64,000 nt of DNA. It comes from Methanosarcina flavescens. GTDB lineage: Archaea; Halobacteriota; Methanosarcinia; Methanosarcinales; Methanosarcinaceae. How positions within the stretch are numbered: position 1 is the first letter of the stretch; each line of letters starts with the position of its first letter. The notes under the pieces are model-generated. The model searched no databases and was not told the DNA's origin. It saw only the letters and a list, made by a program, of their open reading frames with translations. Below, piece after piece: positions 18,455 to 27,024 of the stretch. Made by a program: the position numbers and the translations under genes. Location of the stretch: contig NZ_CP032683.1 in assembly GCF_001304615.2 (NCBI RefSeq), forward strand, positions 1-64,000, written 5' to 3'.

Positions 18455-19512
18455 TTATATCCTATCCTGTTTAGTCCTCTTCTACCCAACTCGAGATATA
18501 GCCTAAGTCATTGAAAATTAAATTATTTCCGGATCCAATTCGGATAACGGATTATATGTTCAGAGTGTAGGTGTAAATTTAAAGTGTATTCACAGGTTAT
18601 AACTTTTTCATTATTTTTAGCTTGTTTGTTGCAAACTGTCCGACATATGGTCCAGGATACATTTTAGCTAAACTTTTTTAAATGCCCAGACTTAAACCTG
18701 AACCTGGTATCTTAGATTACATTGAGGTTATAGGTAAGCACAGATAAATGCTTTTCCCGAGAAGATTTTATTGATTAAGGAAATTAGAAGAGACGTTTAA
18801 AGCTTCAAGAGCTTAAAGCTCCTTTTTCTATAGTTATGCCAGAAAATTCAGTAGCAATGAAATTTTAACTGATTGATTCTGGTCACTATGTTCTGAGAAC
18901 AAACATAAACTTTTAGTAGAAGATCTATGCGTCCTTCATGTGAATTCCTCATCCATAGATCATTATTGAACCAAATCTCGCAGTACCCACTTTTGTCAAA
19001 TAACTGCAAACATTGCAGTACTGTATCTCATTATCAGGATAAAAATTTCAGTCCAGAGTGGCATTTTGGATGTGTTTTTAGATGTTTCATGAATTAACCC
19101 CTTAAATTTATTATAATTTGGTAAAGAATTTTCAAAAGGAGTGCAAGAGAAACCCAGAGGTACTATACTTACTGTATCCTCCAAAACAGTATTTTCGAAT
19201 TTATGTTCCCCAAGCATATCGATTCAAGGAAGAATCGGCAACCTCAGGAAACCCTGTATTTTTGAGGATACCCTTCTCTATTTCCCAACTCCAGCACATA
19301 GTAATAACATAACTGTATTAAATAAATTATATTAAATATTTTATCAAAGCAAAAAATTATTTAAAGTAAAAATTTCAAGCATATATAGCCTTTTTCCAGG
19401 TAGTATTTACTTACCTAAACTAAAAAACAGCAGTTTTAAACTGTTATTCCGGATAGCAAAGGATAAAATGAGTTTTATATCCAAAAGGAGAAGTAAAACA
19501 AAAAATAAAAAT
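18455..19512. other. Long spacer upstream of gap
   Basis: About 1,060 bp without a convincing gene. Frames at 18996-19217 (minus) and 19118-19335 (plus) overlap each other and lack ribosome binding sites and conserved features. A compact GAGCTT/AAGCTC palindrome (18809-18821) followed by CTTTTT resembles a plus-strand terminator hairpin. The gap promoter should lie in the left 100 bp. Confidence 0.4.
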
Positions 19513-19701
19513 TCAATTTGCAAGAATAATAGCTTCTCCGCGTGAGAAGTTAATTTCTTTAATTGAGCCACCAACGGTCATTTTGTCGCCAAGGATCCCG
19601 GTAAGCTCGATTGAGTCACCCTCGACTATGATCTTTGCTACAGAATCCATGATTCTCTCACGCTCATCTCCACGAAGTAAAAATACATTGAGTTCACACA
19701 T
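19513..19701 (-). CDS. CooT-family small nickel-binding-like protein
   Basis: 62 aa. It begins MCELNVFL and continues with VAKIIVEGDSIELTGILGD and a C-terminal GEAIILAN, the beta-rich pattern of the CooT family. In the characterised CooT, Cys2 near the N-terminus takes part in Ni(II) binding, and that residue is present here. CooT assists nickel delivery to CO dehydrogenase. Methanosarcina relies on Ni-CODH/ACS, so a role in nickel handling is plausible but inferred. A GGGTGA ribosome binding site precedes the ATG. Confidence 0.75.
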   Translation of the reverse strand: MCELNVFLLRGDERERIMDSVAKIIVEGDSIELTGILGDKMTVGGSIKEINFSRGEAIILAN

Positions 19702-19884
19702 TTTTGTTTCACCCTACAAACCTATTTCTTTTATTCAATTTTACTGATCTTATCCAGTATAAGGTATATTTTATACACGGATAAGCGTTCTGCTATAAGC
19801 CAAAGTATTTTGCACTATCCACAGCAATAAACATTAGTGAATCTTAGAGATAAGAAGCTTCCGAAAATCTATCAGGAAAAAGCT

Positions 19885-20766
19885 TCAGGGATAGTTCATC
19901 AGTTTTGCAACGGAAAGGCCCTGCTCAAGCCCGAGGTCATCTGCCACGCATTCGCATTTCGTAAGAAGCATATAAGCAATAGGCCCGAAGTTGTGCTCGG
20001 AAAGAGTCTCGTAATTTGCCATGCCCTTACTGATAATAAGAGTTGAATTCTTCATGGCTTCGAGCAGTTCAGGCGGAGCCTCCTCGATCAGGACACCCAC
20101 GGCATTCGAGCCGGTAGTCATGATTCGGTCAACTTTTTTATCAATCTCGAACTCTTTTATCTCCTCGAGGGTTACATCTGTGAGAATCGGTCCACCCCTG
20201 ACTACGAGTGTAAGCTTCCCACCGAGTTTTTTGATGATGTCAAAAACAAGCGCATCAAAGAAAATTTCTCCGCAATTATCAGCAATGTAAACGACATCCT
20301 GCAGGAGCCCGAGCATTTTAGGGGTATCATCCACATCAAGCCCGTGCTCGAAATATTTTTTAAAAGTTGCTTCAAATTTATCCTCACTGGCATCAAAACC
20401 CATAATTCCGAAATCAAAATAATTTGCAACCACTGATGCCAGCACTGCTCGCCTGAAAAGTTCCCCGTCATCAGGATTATTCTCATAAATTTTCTCTTTT
20501 GCTACAGGCAGGACTTTCAGTGCAGCCTGGTTGATAAGCTTCTTAGTTACCGCATAAGGGTCCTTGTCTTCCAGTACCTCATAGCATTTCCTGTGAACTT
20601 TGGTAGCTACGGAGGCAGACACAGCCTCAGGATCGTAATGCCTGGTCAAAACTTTAAGACATTCCTGAATTGTCTTGCTTATAAGGTCTTCATCATCTGT
20701 AGAAAGCCTGGACTGGAAGTGAACTCTTGAAAGCAAGCAGTAGGTACAGCGGGGGTTCATTTTCAT
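19885..20766 (-). CDS. DUF89 / ARMT1-like damage-control phosphatase family protein
   Basis: 293 aa from the ATG at 20766 (MKMNPRCTYCLLSR). An open frame continues upstream, but that extension is poorly protein-like. The N-terminal CxxC (PRCTYC) is typical of archaeal DUF89 proteins. The active-site blocks IADNCGEIFFD (metal-binding Asp/Asn), VVRGGPILTDVT and an SNAVG segment follow. Members are metal-dependent phosphatases thought to destroy damaged phosphometabolites; the archaeal substrate is unknown. A weak AGGAAA ribosome binding site supports the start chosen. Confidence 0.82.
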   Translation of the reverse strand: MKMNPRCTYCLLSRVHFQSRLSTDDEDLISKTIQECLKVLTRHYDPEAVSASVATKVHRKCYEVLEDKDPYAVTKKLINQAALKVLPVAKEKIYENNPDDGELFRRAVLASVVANYFDFGIMGFDASEDKFEATFKKYFEHGLDVDDTPKMLGLLQDVVYIADNCGEIFFDALVFDIIKKLGGKLTLVVRGGPILTDVTLEEIKEFEIDKKVDRIMTTGSNAVGVLIEEAPPELLEAMKNSTLIISKGMANYETLSEHNFGPIAYMLLTKCECVADDLGLEQGLSVAKLMNYP

Positions 20767-20889
20767 AGGGACATTTCCTGTTTTTTGATTCGGGGATAGG
20801 TTTTGCCAGAATGTTATTAATATTTGCGGCAAATATAATAAAAGTTTACTCTTCCTGATAGAACAAATGTTTAAAAGGTTAACTATAAT

Positions 20890-20951
20890 GGCCTGAAATA
20901 GCAAGAACAGGACTGAAATAACAAGAATAGGATTGAAATAGTAAGAGTCAG
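20890..20951. repeat. 20-bp tandem repeat, about three units
   Basis: Near-identical 20-bp units built on GACTGAAATAACAAGAATAG follow one another in the spacer between the minus-strand DUF89 gene and the plus-strand ectoenzyme gene. It lies in a divergent promoter region. Confidence 0.7.
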
Positions 20952-21050
20952 GACTGAAGCATGCCTATTAGAGAGTTATTCTCAGAAATGTCCCCAAATC
21001 AGATCTTCAAAAGATAAGCTCTTTATAGCTTAAAAATAAAATAATTTACA

Positions 21051-22607
21051 ATGATACCGATAATTCATGTTTCCAGGGCTTTTCCAATTCTGTTTTTTCT
21101 TGCAATGCTTTCTGTTTTTTTTAATTCTCCAGACGTTGCCTCTGCACTTACCGAAGTGGAGGTAAATCCCGTTAATACACCTCAGGGCGCAGTCGTGTTA
21201 ATTGTGGATGGTCTGAGTGCACCTTTCATCTATCCCGAGCTTACGCCATATGCACTTGACGGCACACCGCTTGAAAAAGCCGAACTTGAAAATCTGCCGG
21301 AAATAAGTAAAGAAAGTGCTAGGCTTCTGGAGTTCCGTGCTCCTCAGACCTTTACCGAAGGAGGGCACTCAGTCCTTGTCACGGGAAATCCGGGTGCGGA
21401 CAGTGAACTTGTAAGCTTCAAAGATGCAACCGTTTTCGATATTCTGCACAGGGAAGGTTATCTCTGTATTGGGGTTATGGAAAAAGGGGATTCATGGTCG
21501 ATCTGTGACGAGCAGGATGTCATTCTCAGGGATGAAAATAACTCGATAAAGAACATGAAAATCGTTCTTGAGCAGCCCGAGCGTTCCAATAGTGCTCCTG
21601 ATCTGCCTGAAGGGCTCTTACGGGTTATGGAAGAGGCAGCTGACAGAGCTCCCGGCTATATCGTGTCAAAAGAAACAAGGGATAAATACAGCGGATATAA
21701 CAGGTGGGGAATCGATACTGCATGCGAGATTATTGAATACATGTCCATAAATAGTCCAGAGCAAAAATATCTGCTTACTGTCAATGTGGGAGCTATAGAT
21801 TCTAGTGGACATTACAGGGATAATTATGGATATATAGATTGTATAGAGTGCCTTGATTCCGAGCTTCCCAGACTTTATAAACTCTGCAAAAAGAATAACC
21901 TTGCTTTTGTTCTGACATCAGACCATGGAATGAGCTTTTCCAAAGCTGATTCAAAAGGAGGCCACCAGTCCGAAAAATTCTCAGTGACTGATGAAGCACA
22001 ACTCGTTCCCCTGATAATTCATGCTCAGGATGTTGAAACTGGAATTCTCACGGAGGAATACGGGCAGGATGACTTTGCTCCGACGCTGCTTGGAATTCTT
22101 GATATTCCCGACAAGCCGAGATTTGCGGAAGGGAATCAGATCCTGCTCACAGACCATGTAAACCTGAAAGTGGAACTCCCGGAAAAAGGTTCTGCTGAAC
22201 TCCAGAAAGACGGAAATGTTATAGCCACCCTGAAAAACGATAACGAATTTGTTTTCCTTGGACTTGAGCCGGGAAGTACCTGTACGGTCAGGGCTGCACT
22301 TGACTCCGGAAAAAGCCTTGAAGAACAGGAGAAAAAGCTCACTCTTAAGACGGATGCGGTAATTGAATTCACAGAAAGAGGCTTGAAAAGTGACAAAAAA
22401 GGTGTGCGAGATAGAGAGTCTGACGCAAATACCATAAAAGACTCCACCTCTTCGGCAAGTTTTGCTAAAGGAAAATCAGGAACGTCAGATTCGGGCTTAA
22501 CGCCTCTAATAGGGTACTTTGTTATAGGATTGGTCAATCTTGTGGGACTTGTGTTTATTGCAAAAATCCTGAAAAAATCCCAGAATACCGAAGAAGAGGA
22601 AAAATAA
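21051..22607 (+). CDS. Exported alkaline-phosphatase/sulfatase-fold protein with C-terminal membrane anchor
   Basis: 518 aa. A signal peptide (about 1-32) is followed by the alkaline phosphatase superfamily core: VVLIVDGLSAPFIYPEL with metal-binding Asp, TFTEGGHSVLVTGNPG with Thr/Ser in the nucleophile region, VNVGAIDSSGHY, LTSDHGMS and GGHQSE. The spacing resembles the phosphopentomutase/phosphodiesterase branch more than arylsulfatases, and there is no CxPSR sulfatase motif. A beta-rich carboxypeptidase-regulatory-like segment (residues ~375-445), a Ser-rich linker and a transmembrane helix (YFVIGLVNLVGLVFIAKIL) follow. It is therefore an externally facing membrane-anchored hydrolase, substrate unknown. 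Confidence 0.75.
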   Translation: MIPIIHVSRAFPILFFLAMLSVFFNSPDVASALTEVEVNPVNTPQGAVVLIVDGLSAPFIYPELTPYALDGTPLEKAELENLPEISKESARLLEFRAPQTFTEGGHSVLVTGNPGADSELVSFKDATVFDILHREGYLCIGVMEKGDSWSICDEQDVILRDENNSIKNMKIVLEQPERSNSAPDLPEGLLRVMEEAADRAPGYIVSKETRDKYSGYNRWGIDTACEIIEYMSINSPEQKYLLTVNVGAIDSSGHYRDNYGYIDCIECLDSELPRLYKLCKKNNLAFVLTSDHGMSFSKADSKGGHQSEKFSVTDEAQLVPLIIHAQDVETGILTEEYGQDDFAPTLLGILDIPDKPRFAEGNQILLTDHVNLKVELPEKGSAELQKDGNVIATLKNDNEFVFLGLEPGSTCTVRAALDSGKSLEEQEKKLTLKTDAVIEFTERGLKSDKKGVRDRESDANTIKDSTSSASFAKGKSGTSDSGLTPLIGYFVIGLVNLVGLVFIAKILKKSQNTEEEEK

Positions 22608-22659
22608 GATTAGTGGATTTAATAGAACCAATGTTCTAGCTCAATCGAAACCGTTGAGC

Positions 22660-22812
22660 TGCAACCCTTTTACGAAAAGGCTTGACCGAAACCGTTGCAC
22701 CGGTCGATCACGCCGCTATGCCGGTTTTTGATCAAACTTTTTCTGAAAAAGTTTGCGCTCAAGTAGTTTTTTGAAAAGGGTTGCGCTCATCCAGTTTTTT
22801 TAAAAAAGGTTT
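22660..22812. repeat. Dispersed intergenic hairpin repeat, copy 1
   Basis: This copy carries GTTTTTGATCAAAC, a 10-bp perfect hairpin (AAACTTTTTC, 1-nt loop, GAAAAAGTTT; 22734-22754), then TTGCGCTCAAG and a T-run. The same sequence recurs at 23535-23600. Such GATCAAAC...AAGTTTGCGCTCAAG elements look like a dispersed repeat of this genome, between convergent genes here. Confidence 0.6.
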
Positions 22813-22814
22813 GG

Positions 22815-23072
22815 TTACATGTCGTATACATTCCCAAAAGCTTCCCTGTAAGTGACATCAACATCTTCCACATGAGCAAACATGGGCCCCTTCCGGAGTT
22901 CTTTTATAAAGAGTTCCAGGGCTTCGGGTTTGCCTTCTGCAATGACAAAAACCTTGCCGTCCCTTAAATTTATGGGATTGGATTTCACGCCCAGACGCTC
23001 GCCAGCATTTCTTGCAAATCTTCGGAAACCCACGCCCTGCACCCTTCCGGATACAAGGATTTCCGCCCTCAC
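22815..23072 (-). CDS. acyP: Acylphosphatase
   Basis: 85 aa when started at the GTG at 23072, which has a GGAGAG ribosome binding site. The frame extends to a GTG at 23090. The signature GRVQGVGFRRFA carries the catalytic Arg17, and Asn35 in INLRDGKV is the second catalytic residue. The enzyme hydrolyses acyl phosphates such as acetyl phosphate or 1,3-bisphosphoglycerate in the cytoplasm. The usual GWVRN motif is changed to KSNPIN, but the Asn and DG are kept. No obvious operon partner. Confidence 0.88.
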   Translation of the reverse strand: MRAEILVSGRVQGVGFRRFARNAGERLGVKSNPINLRDGKVFVIAEGKPEALELFIKELRKGPMFAHVEDVDVTYREAFGNVYDM

Positions 23073-23157
23073 AGTCTCTCCAGATGTCACAAATGGCTAT
23101 TTCAAATAACCTCGATTTATAGTTATTGTTAGTTCTGGGAGCAAAGTCAGCAGAAAG

Positions 23158-23340
23158 TTAGAAATTCAGGTTATATATGTTCAGCTTGACCAGAATGGCA
23201 ATAGTGAAAATATTCAATACCAAAAAAATAATAATCGGCATTGCCATGTCTGCCAGCATGTGCATCCACGTTTTTTCGATCTTTTTATCCCAGGCAGCGA
23301 AATATTCCTGATTCTCACGTTTTGCAGGTTTAGATTGCAT
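23158..23340 (-). CDS. Small single-pass membrane protein
   Basis: 60 aa from the ATG at 23340, which has a GGGGAAAAAAG ribosome binding site; an upstream in-frame start is less likely. A charged N-terminal half (KPAKRENQEYFAAWDKKIEK) precedes one transmembrane helix (MAMPIIIFLVLNIFTIAILV) and a short external tail. Unknown family. Its size and topology suggest an accessory or regulatory membrane peptide, but no partner is visible. Confidence 0.6.
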   Translation of the reverse strand: MQSKPAKRENQEYFAAWDKKIEKTWMHMLADMAMPIIIFLVLNIFTIAILVKLNIYNLNF

Positions 23341-23906
23341 CTTTTTTCCCCAATTTCCGGGCACATTCTGTTTATTTAACCCGGAATTGCTCCGTGATAA
23401 AACCAGCAAACAATGCTGTTTACTAGTTAATGCGAGTCATTAAACCATCCATGTTATATAAAGGTAAAGAAACTGGTTTCAATCCGTTGTAGATGAAAGG
23501 CTTGCGTTGCGCCGCTTGACCACGTCAACAACGCCGTTTTTGATCAAACCTTTTCTCAATAAGTTTGCGATCAAGCTCTTTTTTAAAAAGGCTTGGTTTA
23601 ATAACGGATAGCGTTGGAATCGTACCTTGTGCCCGCTCTTTTTTCATTTTTAATTTTATTTTAATGAAAAGGATTGAAATCTGTGTTTCGGGTCGCTTTT
23701 TTATACCAATAGATTTCTATTATTATGCGAACTTGCCTTTATGTTATATGCAAGTTTGCCTTTATGTTATTTATTTATCCGAATATTTTTCAATTTATAT
23801 AAATTTTGTAAAATGTGATTCAAATAAAAAAGTTTAATTATGTAAGTAAGCAGGAATATTAACATTTTTCATATGAAAAATAAAAGGAAGATATCGGAGC
23901 AGGAAA
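23341..23906. other. Spacer with repeat copy and gene relic
   Basis: It holds a second copy of the GATCAAAC-type dispersed repeat (about 23535-23600) and a relic of a small-protein gene (23598-23700). The rest is AT-rich with no ORF of merit. A short direct duplication (TTGCCTTTATGTTAT) occurs near 23733-23771. Confidence 0.6.
23598..23700 (-). pseudogene. Relic of a paralog of the 71-aa protein at 25116
   Basis: The minus strand reads KNEKRAGTRYDSNAIRY followed by a stop. It aligns with the C-terminus of the intact gene at 25116-25331 (EEKRTGTRYGSNPIRY, stop), and the DNA is clearly homologous over ~45 bp. Upstream, GAAACACAG matches the HETQ codons, but indels and a stop break the frame. 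It shows that this small-protein family was duplicated locally and one copy decayed. Confidence 0.65.
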
Positions 23907-24794
23907 ATGAAAACCAATAGAGGATTATATTCACTAATTTTATCATCAACAGCACTGGTTTTATTTTTAATCCTCGTTTCGCCTACAGCATCAGCAAACT
24001 CGCCCACGGTTACTGAGACCCAGATAACCAGCAGTGGATCAGCTTCTTGTCCTGTAATCTGGGAAGACAGGATATTGTGGGAGGACGGACGAAACGGGGG
24101 TTCCGACATTTACATGTATAATCTTTCAACTGACACAGAAACCAGGATAACTACCAACGGAAAAGCATTCGATCCCAGAACATGTGGTAATAAGATAGTA
24201 TGGAGGGATCAGCGCAATTTGGGTCTGGACGGCTTACTATATGGAGATATCTACATGTTTGACCTCTCCACATACAATGAAACTCAAATTACCAATGGTG
24301 GACTGGTCTGGAGGTCCCCTGCTATTTACGATGACAGAATAGTTTACTCGAAAGCTGAAGACATGTATATGTACGATCTGGATATTTATGTGTACAATCT
24401 CTCCACATCCACGGAAACTCGGATCACCACCTGCGGAAACGCTTACTATCCTGCAATTTATGAAAACAAAATTGTATGGGCAGATCAGCGCAGTGGAGGT
24501 TCTGACATTTATATGGGTACTATTAGCTGCCCAACCGTTGTTAGCTACCCACCCGTTGCTGCTTTTTATGCATGTCCTATCTCTGGAAAAGCGCCACTAA
24601 AGGTAAAATTCAAAGATAAGAGTACAGGATCACCCTCCTCATGGTACTGGAATTTTGGCGATAAATGCACTTCAACAGCTCAGAATCCGACACATAAATA
24701 CAATAAAGCTGGAAAGTATACTGTTAGTTTAACTGTTGAAAACGCTGACGGTAGCGATACTAAAAAGATATGTAATTATATTAAAGTTAGATAA
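23907..24794 (+). CDS. Surface protein: TolB-like beta-propeller blades plus PKD domain
   Basis: 295 aa. A signal peptide (1-30, cleaved after SPTASA) is followed by four blade-like repeats with W-x-D and DIYMYNLSTxTETRIT motifs (about 35-210). A PKD domain follows (about 212-295: PVAAFYACPISGKAPLKVKF, WYWNFGD, NPTHKYNKAGKYTVSLTV). This architecture is common among Methanosarcina extracellular and S-layer-associated proteins and points to adhesion or glycan contact. No C-terminal anchor is visible, so it may be released or bound non-covalently. A GGAGCAGGAAA ribosome binding site precedes the ATG. Confidence 0.85.
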   Translation: MKTNRGLYSLILSSTALVLFLILVSPTASANSPTVTETQITSSGSASCPVIWEDRILWEDGRNGGSDIYMYNLSTDTETRITTNGKAFDPRTCGNKIVWRDQRNLGLDGLLYGDIYMFDLSTYNETQITNGGLVWRSPAIYDDRIVYSKAEDMYMYDLDIYVYNLSTSTETRITTCGNAYYPAIYENKIVWADQRSGGSDIYMGTISCPTVVSYPPVAAFYACPISGKAPLKVKFKDKSTGSPSSWYWNFGDKCTSTAQNPTHKYNKAGKYTVSLTVENADGSDTKKICNYIKVR

Positions 24795-25115
24795 ATCAAC
24801 TTTCTAAATGAGCCCTGCGCATGAGTTTTTGATCAATCTGAAAAAACCGATCTCGAAAACACGAGTATCTATTTTGTACTAAGTAGAATAAAGAAAATTA
24901 TACTGTATAGGGTTGTCAATAACCCATCTGCAAAATCCGACAATTAGTGATCAAAACATTCAAATTTGGATATGAAAGGACATAAAAAATAGAGAAAAAG
25001 GCCTTAAAAAATTAACTGATTCATACCCGTTGAATGAGTACGAGGGCAAGGCCTCCACCAAATAACTTTTATATTTTTATCAGCATTTTTTTCAAATCAG
25101 ATCTCAATTGTAGGG
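24795..25115. other. Spacer between convergent genes
   Basis: 321 bp between two converging genes. No ORF or RNA gene is supported. The sequence is AT-rich, with a purine-rich stretch 24975-25010. Confidence 0.4.
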
Positions 25116-25331
25116 TTAGTAACGGATCGGGTTAGAACCATACCTTGTGCCCGTTCGTTTTTCCTCTTTTACCTGTGTTTCATGGGGCGCAGTTGCACCA
25201 GCTGTTTTTTCTTCTACCTTTATTTTATGCCACCCACGCGAACTTTCTTTGCGACGCCTGACCTGTTTTACAACATAAGCGGTTCCTAATGCTGCTACAC
25301 CATAACCAACAATTTTCATTAATTTACTCAC
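25116..25331 (-). CDS. Small basic protein with N-terminal hydrophobic helix
   Basis: 71 aa with a GTG start at 25331 and GGGGTAG upstream. The N-terminal IVGYGVAALGTAYVVKQVRRR is a short glycine-rich membrane helix followed by positive charges. A polar, charged tail ends GTRYGSNPIRY. A decayed copy of the 3-prime end lies at 23598-23700, so the family is duplicated in this genome. Unknown function; possibly a membrane-associated small protein. Confidence 0.55.
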   Translation of the reverse strand: MSKLMKIVGYGVAALGTAYVVKQVRRRKESSRGWHKIKVEEKTAGATAPHETQVKEEKRTGTRYGSNPIRY

Positions 25332-25572
25332 AATTATCTACCCCGGTCTATTATTGTACCTTATAGTTTATGAAGATACGCAAACAGGTAGAATCGTTGA
25401 TATACGTTGATAGGAGGCTGAGAGTATTACCTGCAAATCTACTCTGGCGGCAGTTTAACATTTGTAATTTCGCCAGTATTCGGGCTGAATTTTATGCCTT
25501 TATCCTGACTCTGATTTTACCGACAGTAAACGAGCGTGGATAAAAAAGAACGAAATAAATAACGGTGAGCCT

Positions 25573-25803
25573 TCATCCTTCATCCCGGGCGTACATGCAG
25601 GCAGGGCAGCGAGGATTTCTCTCAGCGGGAATCTTAAGAACCGTGGAGAAAGCCAGATCATAAATTGTTCTCTCGCCGGCTGCCGGATCCCCCAGTTGCA
25701 TCAGATTCAGGATAGCTGCTGCTGCAATAGCGGTTCCAACCAGACAGGTAGTCACTCCCATAACAAGCGTGATATCGGGCTCAGGAATTGGTCTGGATTT
25801 CAT
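25573..25803 (-). pseudogene. C-terminal fragment of a ThiF/MoeB/HesA-family protein
   Basis: 76 aa. TTCLVGTAIAAAAILNLMQLG, then GERTIYDLAFSTVLKIPAERNPRCPAC, matches the C-terminus of E1-like ThiF/MoeB proteins, including the last zinc-binding CxxC (CPAC). The adenylation domain with its GxGxxG and catalytic residues, and the first CxxC, are missing. The upstream DNA is repeats rather than coding. It is either a gene relic or a very short stand-alone fragment; a relic is more likely. Confidence 0.65.
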
Positions 25804-25850
25804 AATAAGAATTAGCTGTTAGATTTCACAGTAAGAATATAGCTGTTAGT

Positions 25851-25914
25851 GAACAACCTGATTTAGGAACAATCTGATTTAGGAACAACCTGATTTAGAA
25901 ACATCCGGATTCAG
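25851..25914. repeat. 16-bp tandem repeat, four units
   Basis: Units of GAACAACCTGATTTAG at 25851, 25867, 25883 and a diverged fourth at 25899. A shorter duplicated TAGCTGTTAG lies just before (25814 and 25840). The array sits just upstream of the truncated ThiF relic, at the point where homology to the family stops. Confidence 0.75.
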
Positions 25915-26181
25915 GAAAGTAAGGTAATTCTGACATAGAATTTCCAAAACTGGATGTTTAAAATTGTTAAATTCCCAGTTCAAAATGCGTAAATCTGTTA
26001 TAGTCTTCAGCAGACCAGAGAACTATTTGTCAGAAAGGACAAAAAGAGGAATTAAAACGGGAAATTAATGAAGAGTTTTTGAAAGTTTCCTATGGAGAAT
26101 GAAAGGTAGGGGCAAACTAAAGCCCATGCTTGTTAACTCATAACACATGGGTTTTCAATACCTTAACCGGTAATTGATTCG
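25915..26181. other. Spacer, no gene seen
   Basis: AT-rich sequence between the tandem repeat and the small zinc-binding protein. Nothing supportable on either strand. Confidence 0.35.
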
Positions 26182-26385
26182 TTACCATGCTACCCTGTAT
26201 CCAAAAACTGTTTCCTGACATCCCTGGCACAGCCCGGAACGCTCGAATTCTTTAATAAACGTCTCATTTTTGAATTCTTCTGTATTTACTCTATCCGCAC
26301 ATAGGGGACATTTACACTCTGTAACTATCGAAACTTCTCGTCCAAAACCTAATGATTTAAGAAATTTCTTTTTTTCTATGTTCAT
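26182..26385 (-). CDS. Small protein with two CxxC pairs (probable zinc binder)
   Basis: 67 aa from the ATG at 26385, which follows an AAGGG ribosome binding site; an upstream TTG at 26394 is in frame. Two cysteine pairs, CKCPLC and CQGC, about 30 residues apart, suggest a zinc-ribbon-like or treble-clef site. The intervening VNTEEFKNETFIKEFERSG is helical and charged. No family recognised; a small regulatory or nucleic-acid-binding protein is possible. Confidence 0.6.
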   Translation of the reverse strand: MNIEKKKFLKSLGFGREVSIVTECKCPLCADRVNTEEFKNETFIKEFERSGLCQGCQETVFGYRVAW

Positions 26386-27024
26386 GTCTATCAACCCTTA
26401 TGAATCCCATAATTCAGCATATCACCTTCATAGAACCTCCTGAAAAATAAGAGCAAAACACAGGTAGTTCTATTTTCTCAGCCTAAATGCTAGATACTCT
26501 GCTCATCTGTATCAACAAACGATTATAACTGCCATATTACAGTTAATGCTTGAATTTCCTGCTTAGGAGAACTTTGTTCTCGAATTTATAATATAAAAGA
26601 GCAGATCCTTGTGCTATAACACTTTCTTGTTGGATCTTATCTGAGTATACGATAATTAATGGACATCAAATATAAATCTATTGATTTTTTATAACCTTGT
26701 TATAATATTCAAATTATCTCTTAAAGTACATGATATAAATTGATACTTTTATGGGCAATTGTTTTGAATATCCTGATAGATCTATGTTGCCTAAAAGAGA
26801 CAGTTATCAAAAAAATAAACATCTCGCTCTTGATGGCGATTGTAATGGCTGAGATGTGTTCCGCTGCGTTTCCAATAATTTCCACGAAAATCATACCAAT
26901 AAACAGCTCTGTCCAACCGGGGCTTTAGCCAAAGATTCTATGGAAATTCGCGCCAGAAAGCTTAAGACCAGTCCTGTTAAGGTAGTTGGCGATAAGGTTA
27001 TTGCTCACTGCATCGACTAAGGCC
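26386..27024. other. Spacer with possible coding scraps
   Basis: About 640 bp. A plus-strand frame 26740-26928 is hydrophobic but has no ribosome binding site. A 26-codon frame at 26940-27020 (MEIRARKLKTSPVKVVGDKV, IAHCID) reads as protein-like and may be the tail of a lost gene. Neither is strong enough to call as a gene. Confidence 0.35.

Noticed and set aside
18996-19335. Overlapping short ORFs on both strands in the spacer upstream of gap
   Set aside because: They overlap each other on opposite strands, lack ribosome binding sites, and show no conserved features.
21051-22607. Assignment of the exported ectoenzyme as a third formylglycine sulfatase
   Set aside because: No CxPSR/CxAGR motif is present. 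The nucleophile region is TFTEGGHS, so a phosphatase/phosphodiesterase-type branch fits better.
26740-26928. 62-codon hydrophobic plus-strand ORF
   Set aside because: No ribosome binding site and irregular composition with no neighbours. Left as a spacer remark.
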